Below are positions 13,615 to 18,877 of a stretch of DNA of 18,877 bases, one piece after another. A model generated the notes under the pieces. The model made no database searches. It saw only the letters and a program-made list of their open reading frames with translations, and had not been told where the DNA came from. Position numbers and translations under genes: made by a program. The stretch covers positions 1 through 18,877 of the forward strand of contig QUKC01000031.1 in assembly GCA_003481005.1 (NCBI GenBank). Reading direction: 5' to 3'. Position 1 is the first letter of the stretch, and the number at the start of each line of letters is the position of its first letter. The stretch comes from Firmicutes bacterium TM09-10. Lineage in GTDB: Bacteria; Bacillota; Clostridia; Lachnospirales; Lachnospiraceae.

Positions 13615-15465
13615 ATGAAAAAGAAAAAATGGAGCAGAGTTTTGTCCGTGCTTCTGGTGATGGTGACAGTGATATCACTTTTGCCGGGCTGTGGCAGGAA
13701 GCGTGCAGAAAAAGAAGATGCAGAAACAATCACTGTGTATTTATGGAGCACAAACCTGTATGAAAAATATGCACCATACATCCAGAAACAGCTCCCGGAT
13801 ATCCAGGTTGAATTTGTTGTAGGCAATAATGATCTGGATTTTTACAGGTTCCTTAAGGAAAACGATGGATTGCCGGATATTATAACCTGCTGTCGATTTT
13901 CCCTGCACGATGCAAGTCCCCTGAAAGACAGTCTGATGGATCTTTCTACAACCAATGCGGCAGGCGCTGTCTATGATACATATCTCAGCAATTTTATGAA
14001 TGAGGATGGAAGCGTAAACTGGCTTCCCGTGTGTGCAGATGCCCATGGGTTTGTAGTGAACAAAGATCTTTTTGAAAAGTATGAGATTCCTCTGCCAACA
14101 GATTATGAAAGCTTTGTCTCTGCCTGCCAGGCATTTGATAAAGTGGGGATTCGTGGATTTACGGCAGACTATTATTATGATTATACCTGTATGGAGACAC
14201 TGCAGGGGCTGTCCGCATCGGAATTGTCTTCTGTAGACGGACGCAAGTGGCGTACCACCTACAGTGACCCGGATAATACAAAGAGAGAAGGCCTGGATAG
14301 TACCGTCTGGCCTGAGGTTTTTGAACGTATGGAGCAGTTCATCCGGGATACAGGGTTGAGTCAGGATGATCTGGAGATGAATTATGATGATATCGTTGAG
14401 ATGTATCAAAGTAACAAGCTTGCCATGTACTTTGGCAGCTCTGCCGGTGTAAAAATGTTTCAGGATCAGGGTATCAACACAACCTTTCTTCCATTCTTTC
14501 AGGAGAATGGTGAAAAGTGGATTATGACTACACCATATTTCCAGGTGGCTTTAAACCGCGATCTGACACAGGATGAGTCACGTCGAAAGAAAGCAATGAA
14601 GGTACTGAGCACAATGCTTTCAGAGGATGCGCAGAATCAGATTATCAGTGATGGCCAGGATCTGTTAAGCTACAGTCAGGATGTGGATCTAAAGCTTACG
14701 AAATATATGAAAGATGTGAAATCTGTGATTGAAGAAAACCACATGTATATCCGCATTGCGTCAAATGACTTTTTCTCTGTTTCCAAGGATGTGGTTTCCA
14801 GAATGATCTCAGGAGAATACGATGCAGGGCAGGCCTATCAGTCGTTTAATGCTCAGCTTCTTGAGGAGAAATCCATTTCTGAGAAAGTAGTTTTGGATTC
14901 ACAGAAGTCTTATTCCAACCGCTTTCATAGCAGGGAAGGAAATGCAGCATATTCTGTTATGGCAAATACTCTGCGTGGCATCTATGGGTCAGATGTGCTG
15001 ATTGCAACCGGAAACAGCTTTACGGGAAACGTGCTGAAAGCCGGTTATACAGAAAAAATGGCAGGCGACATGATCATGCCAAATGATCTTTGGGCTTACA
15101 GCAGTAAGATGAGCGGTGCTGAACTGAAAGAGACAGTTAAAAACTTTGTAGAAGGCTATGAGGGTGGCTTTATTCCGTTTAACCGGGGCTCTCTGCCGGT
15201 AGTCAGTGGTATTTCTGTGGAAATTAAGGAAACAGAGGATGGTTACACCTTGAGTAAAGTTACAAAAGACGGAAAACAAATTCAGGACGAGGATACTTTT
15301 ACGGTAACCTGTCTCGCGACATCAAAACACATGGAGGCTTATCCGGAAGATGAGAATATTGTGTTTGATGGAGGAGATACCACTGTGAAAGACACCTGGA
15401 CAGGGTATGTTTCAGATGGTAATGCCATTCTAGCAGAGCCTGAAGATTACATGACTCTGAGGTGA
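13615..15465 (+). CDS. Lipoprotein: SBP_bac_1-like solute-binding domain joined to a 5'-nucleotidase C-terminal-like domain
   Basis: 616 residues. Lipoprotein signal with lipobox 'LLPGC', Cys26. Residues ~35-360 resemble family-1 extracellular solute-binding proteins ('ITVYLWSTNLYEKYAPYIQKQLPDIQVEFV', a typical sugar-SBP start, later 'NKLAMYFGSSAGVKMF'). From about 441 to 590 the sequence matches the 5'-nucleotidase C-terminal domain: 'VLIATGNSFTGNVLKAG' in place of the usual N-G-G-I-R motif, 'IMPNDLWAYSSKMSGAELKETVKNFV' and 'LPVVSGISVEI'. The catalytic metallophosphatase half of 5'-nucleotidases is absent. RBS GAGGAG (13601-13606) lies 8 nt upstream. It is flanked by hybrid kinases and lacks transporter partners, which points to sensing; a nucleotide or nucleoside ligand is possible but inferred from the domain. 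Confidence 0.8.
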   Translation: MKKKKWSRVLSVLLVMVTVISLLPGCGRKRAEKEDAETITVYLWSTNLYEKYAPYIQKQLPDIQVEFVVGNNDLDFYRFLKENDGLPDIITCCRFSLHDASPLKDSLMDLSTTNAAGAVYDTYLSNFMNEDGSVNWLPVCADAHGFVVNKDLFEKYEIPLPTDYESFVSACQAFDKVGIRGFTADYYYDYTCMETLQGLSASELSSVDGRKWRTTYSDPDNTKREGLDSTVWPEVFERMEQFIRDTGLSQDDLEMNYDDIVEMYQSNKLAMYFGSSAGVKMFQDQGINTTFLPFFQENGEKWIMTTPYFQVALNRDLTQDESRRKKAMKVLSTMLSEDAQNQIISDGQDLLSYSQDVDLKLTKYMKDVKSVIEENHMYIRIASNDFFSVSKDVVSRMISGEYDAGQAYQSFNAQLLEEKSISEKVVLDSQKSYSNRFHSREGNAAYSVMANTLRGIYGSDVLIATGNSFTGNVLKAGYTEKMAGDMIMPNDLWAYSSKMSGAELKETVKNFVEGYEGGFIPFNRGSLPVVSGISVEIKETEDGYTLSKVTKDGKQIQDEDTFTVTCLATSKHMEAYPEDENIVFDGGDTTVKDTWTGYVSDGNAILAEPEDYMTLR

Positions 15466-15498
15466 GAAGATTGAAAATAAAGTTTTTCAATCGCGGGA

Positions 15499-15524
15499 TT
15501 TGTGTCTGCGCGCACTGACACAAA
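15499..15524 (+). repeat. 8-bp inverted repeat in the SBP-kinase intergenic gap
   Basis: TTTGTGTC (15499-15506) pairs with GACACAAA (15517-15524), loop 10 nt, no T tract. A second small hairpin, TTGAAAA/TTTTCAA, lies at 15471-15490. They sit in the 99-nt gap before the last kinase and could be processing sites or operators. Confidence 0.4.
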
Positions 15525-15564
15525 CTCGACATGCGCAAAGTGTGCGTAGAAATGAGCGGGAAGA

Positions 15565-18513
15565 ATGGATATTGAGAATCATAATACGGATAGAAAGAAG
15601 CCTGTCAGGAGAAAACAATTCAGTGCAGTAGTCTTCATAGCTGTTTTGGTGGGAATTGTTTTGATGGTTTTCCGATATTTTAGTTTTGTGTCGAAAACTG
15701 TTTATGAGGAAAGTGTTTCTCATCTGACGGAGGTTTTTCATCAGTCTGATAACATGATGAGAGAACTGACAGATAAGAACCTGACATATCTTCATATGTG
15801 GGGAGAGAGTCTGCAGGATATTCTCAGCGAAGACGAAATTTGTGACTATATAAAGAAAGCACAGGAGGATACGGGATTTTTAGATTTCTTTTTTCTGTCA
15901 GCTGACGGGAACTACAAGATGGCGACAGGGGAAACCGGGTACCTTGGATTACAGGAAAATATGGAAGAGGAGATCCGCCAGGGAAATGATGTGATAGCGA
16001 ATGCAGCAGTTCCCGGAAAATCTCAGCTGCTTGTTTTTGCCACGCCAAAGGTCCATGGAATTTATCAGGGATTTGAATATGATGCGATTGCCATTGCTTA
16101 CGAAAACTCTGATATCGTAGATGTACTGGATATTTCTGCTTTCGATGGAAATGCCCAGAGCTTTATGATTCATCCGGATGGTCGTGTTGTGGTGGATCAT
16201 TCTTCTGAGGCATGGGGGAACGTGTATAATTTTTTCGGAATTCTAAGAGAGCATTCTGATATGTCTGAAAAAGAGATCAATGCGCTTTTGGAGAAGTTTA
16301 AAGCAGGACGTACCGATGCGATGCTGCTGAATCTGGATGGAAGGAACTACTATCTGGTCTATGAAAAATCAGATATTCAGGACTGGATGTTTCTGGGACT
16401 TGTCCGGGCGGATATCGTCAATGCCAGTATGAACCGTCTGCAGCGTAGTACGATAATCTTTGTTAGTGCGATCGTGTTCTGTATAGCTGCACTTTTTATC
16501 AGTCTTATTATTCAAAAAAACAGGACAAATCTCAGAAGAAAGGATACGGAGATTCTGTATCGGGATGAGCTGTTTCAAAAGCTTTCCATGAACGTGGATG
16601 ATGTCTTTCTGATGCTGGATGCAAAAACATATCAGGCAGATTACGTCAGCCCAAATGTGGAAAAGCTGTTGGGTATTACGGTAGAACAGATTCATAAGGA
16701 TATTTGTATTCTGGGAAAACTGTATTCAGAGGAACAGGAGGATCCGGAGAAAAATTATCTGGAGGAAATCCGGGTTCAGGAACAGAAAGAATGGGATTTT
16801 GAATGTGTTCATCTGAAGACAGGGGAAAAACGCTGGTTCCATAATATTGCAATGGGCAGTGAGGTAAACGGGAAAAAGAAATATATCCTGGTTATGTCAG
16901 ACCGCACCTCTGACCGGAAAATGAACCAGGCACTTTCTGAGGCAGTACATGCTGCGGAGACAGCAAACAAGGCAAAGAGTACGTTCCTTTCCAATATGTC
17001 TCACGATATCCGGACACCAATGAATGCGATTATCGGTTTTGCGACACTGGCTGTAAGTAATATTGATGACAAGAAAAGGGTTCGGGATTATCTGGGCAAG
17101 ATCCTTTCCTCCAGCAACCATCTGCTCTCATTGATCAATGACATACTGGACATGAGCCGGATTGAGAGCGGAAAGCTCCATCTGGAAGAAACAGAGGTCA
17201 GTCTGTCGGATGTACTTCATGATCTGAAGACGATCATCAGTGGGCAAATACATGCGAAGCAGCTGGAGCTTTATATGGATGCCATGGATGTTACGAATGA
17301 GGATGTCTATTGTGATAAGACGCGGCTGAATCAGGTGCTGCTGAATCTTTTGTCCAATGCAGTGAAGTTTACACCGGCAGGAGGAACCGTTTCTGTCCGG
17401 ATCAGACAGTACCCAGGGACAGTAAAAGGCAGGGAATTGTACGAGATCCGGGTAAAGGATAACGGAATCGGCATGAGCCGGGAATTTGTACAGAAGATCT
17501 TTTCTCCTTTTGAGCGGGAACGTACTTCCACAGTCAGCAGAATCCAGGGTACAGGCCTTGGCATGGCCATTACCAAGAATATTGTGAATATGATGGGCGG
17601 TACCATTGAGGTTCAGACAGAGCAGGGCAAAGGCACCGAATTTATTGTTCGTCTGCCATTTCGGATTCAGTCTGAGAACCAACGGATAGAGAAGATCGCA
17701 GAACTGGAAGGACTGAAAGCATTAGTTGTAGATGACGATTTTAATACCTGTGACAGCGTGACAAAAATGCTTGTGAAGGTTGGAATGCGTTCGGAATGGA
17801 CACTTTCCGGAAAGGAAGCAGTTCTCCGTGCACGACAGTCTATGGAAATGGGAGATGCATTCCATGCTTATATCATCGACTGGCGTTTGCCGGATATGAA
17901 TGGCATTGAAGTTACCCGCCAGATCCGCAGCCTTGGAGATGATACGCCGATCATAATTCTGACAGCTTATGACTGGTCAGATATCGAAGTGGAAGCCAGA
18001 GCGGCCGGGGTGACTGCATTCTGTGCAAAGCCAATGTTCATGTCAGATATCAGAGATACCTTGATGACTGCTATCGGCCAGAAACAGGCAGAGGCAGAGA
18101 CTGCAATCCTTCCGGCAGCAGGTTCGGATTTCAGGGGCAAATGCATACTGCTTGTGGAAGACAATGAATTGAACAGTGAAATTGCAGTGGAGATCCTCAA
18201 CGAATATGGCTTCCTGGTTGACACTGCCGAAAATGGAGCAGAGGCAGTGGAAAAAGTTAAGAATTCAAAGCCGGGTAATTATGATCTGGTGCTGATGGAT
18301 GTGCAGATGCCTGTAATGAATGGATATGAGGCCACGAAGCAGATCCGTGCGCTGGATAATCCGGTACTGGCGGGGATTACAATTCTTGCCATGACTGCCA
18401 ATGCTTTTGATGAGGATAAAAAGGAAGCTCTGGAATGCGGTATGGACGGATTCTTATCCAAGCCAATCGTTATTGAGGAACTGGTTGGCATCCTGCAGAA
18501 GAATCTGGGTTAG
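15565..18513 (+). CDS. Hybrid sensor histidine kinase: Cache-like sensor, PAS, HisKA, HATPase and two receivers
   Basis: 982 residues. First membrane segment ~22-42, an extracellular domain of about 250 residues resembling a dCache fold ('FFFLSADGNYKMATGETGYLG', 'MIHPDGRVVVDHSSEAWG'), second membrane segment ~294-318, then a PAS domain ~330-460 ('VDDVFLMLDAKTYQADYVSPNVEKLLGI'). HisKA has His480 in 'NMSHDIRTPMNAIIGF'. The HATPase has 'NLLSNAVKF', 'DNGIGM' and 'GTGLGMAI'. Two receivers follow: REC1 with Asp723-725 and phosphoacceptor Asp772 in 'IIDWRLPDMNG', and REC2 with Asp912 in 'LMDVQMPVMNG'. REC1 is diverged, with 'CAKP' before its Lys. The start codon has only a weak RBS (GCGGGAAGA). It is the last gene of the operon, 51 nt upstream of the terminator/intron junction region. 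Confidence 0.92.
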   Translation: MDIENHNTDRKKPVRRKQFSAVVFIAVLVGIVLMVFRYFSFVSKTVYEESVSHLTEVFHQSDNMMRELTDKNLTYLHMWGESLQDILSEDEICDYIKKAQEDTGFLDFFFLSADGNYKMATGETGYLGLQENMEEEIRQGNDVIANAAVPGKSQLLVFATPKVHGIYQGFEYDAIAIAYENSDIVDVLDISAFDGNAQSFMIHPDGRVVVDHSSEAWGNVYNFFGILREHSDMSEKEINALLEKFKAGRTDAMLLNLDGRNYYLVYEKSDIQDWMFLGLVRADIVNASMNRLQRSTIIFVSAIVFCIAALFISLIIQKNRTNLRRKDTEILYRDELFQKLSMNVDDVFLMLDAKTYQADYVSPNVEKLLGITVEQIHKDICILGKLYSEEQEDPEKNYLEEIRVQEQKEWDFECVHLKTGEKRWFHNIAMGSEVNGKKKYILVMSDRTSDRKMNQALSEAVHAAETANKAKSTFLSNMSHDIRTPMNAIIGFATLAVSNIDDKKRVRDYLGKILSSSNHLLSLINDILDMSRIESGKLHLEETEVSLSDVLHDLKTIISGQIHAKQLELYMDAMDVTNEDVYCDKTRLNQVLLNLLSNAVKFTPAGGTVSVRIRQYPGTVKGRELYEIRVKDNGIGMSREFVQKIFSPFERERTSTVSRIQGTGLGMAITKNIVNMMGGTIEVQTEQGKGTEFIVRLPFRIQSENQRIEKIAELEGLKALVVDDDFNTCDSVTKMLVKVGMRSEWTLSGKEAVLRARQSMEMGDAFHAYIIDWRLPDMNGIEVTRQIRSLGDDTPIIILTAYDWSDIEVEARAAGVTAFCAKPMFMSDIRDTLMTAIGQKQAEAETAILPAAGSDFRGKCILLVEDNELNSEIAVEILNEYGFLVDTAENGAEAVEKVKNSKPGNYDLVLMDVQMPVMNGYEATKQIRALDNPVLAGITILAMTANAFDEDKKEALECGMDGFLSKPIVIEELVGILQKNLG

Positions 18514-18545
18514 GTGTTTGTGAAAGCGTATATCGATAATGCCTT

Positions 18546-18578
18546 GCCGGACTTCATTTTCGATGGAGTCCGGCTTTC
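18546..18578 (+). terminator. Terminator closing the signalling operon; insertion landmark of the intron
   Basis: GCCGGACTTCAT (18546-18557) pairs with ATGGAGTCCGGC (18563-18574) with one T-G pair and a 5-nt loop, followed by TTTCTATA. It begins 32 nt after the last stop codon, and the group II intron starts at 18583. Confidence 0.9.
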
Positions 18579-18582
18579 TATA

Positions 18583-18877
18583 GTGCGCCTTGCGGCGCAC
18601 GTTTCTAATGGGTGAAAGTCCCCAATCCACCCTAGTAGTGGGAAGGATACAGCCAAGACCAAGGGTGTCCACTGTGAGGTGGAATCTGAAGGAAGGTGGA
18701 GGCAAATCTCTGGTCTGACGAACAGAAATCACATCAGGCTATAGTTAAGGATAAGGTTGCTATACAAACTAAAGTCCAATAACTACTCGGAATTAACTGT
18801 AGTAAATGTGGCAGATATATGGAGAGAAAGAAACGTGTGGTACCAAGGGAGGTCTCGTCAGCGGATGGAAACAGAGT
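18583..18877 (+). mobile_element. Class C (IIC) group II intron, 5' part of the ribozyme
   Basis: The sequence starts GTGCGCC and folds at once into a GTGCGCC/GGCGCAC hairpin (18583-18600). It then shows the hallmarks of class C introns: 'GGGTGAAAGTCCC' (18610-18622), 'AAGGGTGTCC', 'GGAATCTGAAGGAAGG', 'GGCAAATCTCTGGTCTGACGAACA', 'ACTAAAGTCC', 'GTAAATG.GGCAGA' and 'GGGAGGTCT'. These match in order the well-studied Oceanobacillus iheyensis IIC intron. It begins 4 nt after the T tract of an intrinsic terminator, the preferred insertion site of this class. The reverse transcriptase ORF and 3' end lie beyond the window. Confidence 0.9.

Overview
The window looks like a Gram-positive, low-to-mid GC anaerobic Firmicute, most likely a Lachnospiraceae-type gut bacterium. 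This rests on strong AGGAGG-type ribosome binding sites, lipoprotein signal peptides, intrinsic terminators, BspA-like leucine-rich repeats, a c-di-GMP-I riboswitch, families of hybrid histidine kinases paired with solute-binding lipoproteins, and a class C group II intron. All supported genes lie on the + strand. The taxonomic call is inference from gene content, not from a marker gene.

Region 1 (1-5800). After the right-end remnant of an IS200/IS605-like element and a terminator, a tightly packed cassette begins. It encodes a membrane protein with a BspA-type LRR domain, a radical SAM/SPASM enzyme with a long uncharacterised C-terminal extension, a 120-residue protein ending in a Ser/Gly linker and 13 consecutive asparagines, a membrane protein with two zinc ribbons flanking a Tim44-like segment, and a WYL-domain regulator. 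Most junctions overlap by 11-28 nt, so the five genes probably form one translationally coupled operon. I read it as a candidate undescribed peptide- or protein-modification system: enzyme, substrate with a low-complexity tail, and two membrane components.

Region 2 (5800-7300). This is an AT-rich, eroded accessory stretch. It holds two hairpin terminators, a small acidic protein with an EF-hand-like loop, an acidic micro-ORF that looks frameshifted, a HIRAN-domain protein with a possible frameshifted C-terminus, a strong bidirectional terminator, and a headless winged-helix fragment.

Region 3 (7250-18580). A promoter leads into a c-di-GMP-I riboswitch with an adjacent intrinsic terminator, followed by a signalling cluster. 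The cluster has three hybrid histidine kinases (SBP3-SBP3-HK-REC; extracellular sensor-HK-REC; Cache-like-PAS-HK-REC-REC) alternating with two solute-binding lipoproteins (SBP_bac_3; and an SBP_bac_1-like domain joined to a 5'-nucleotidase C-terminal-like domain). No HPt protein or DNA-binding response regulator is visible, so the phosphorelay output must lie elsewhere. The start of the SBP_bac_3 gene sits in four 11-bp tandem repeats that create a chain of tiny overlapping start-stop ORFs.

Region 4 (18546-18877). A terminator closes the signalling operon. A class C group II intron is inserted directly after it, as expected for that class. The intron runs off the end of the window, so its reverse transcriptase is not visible.
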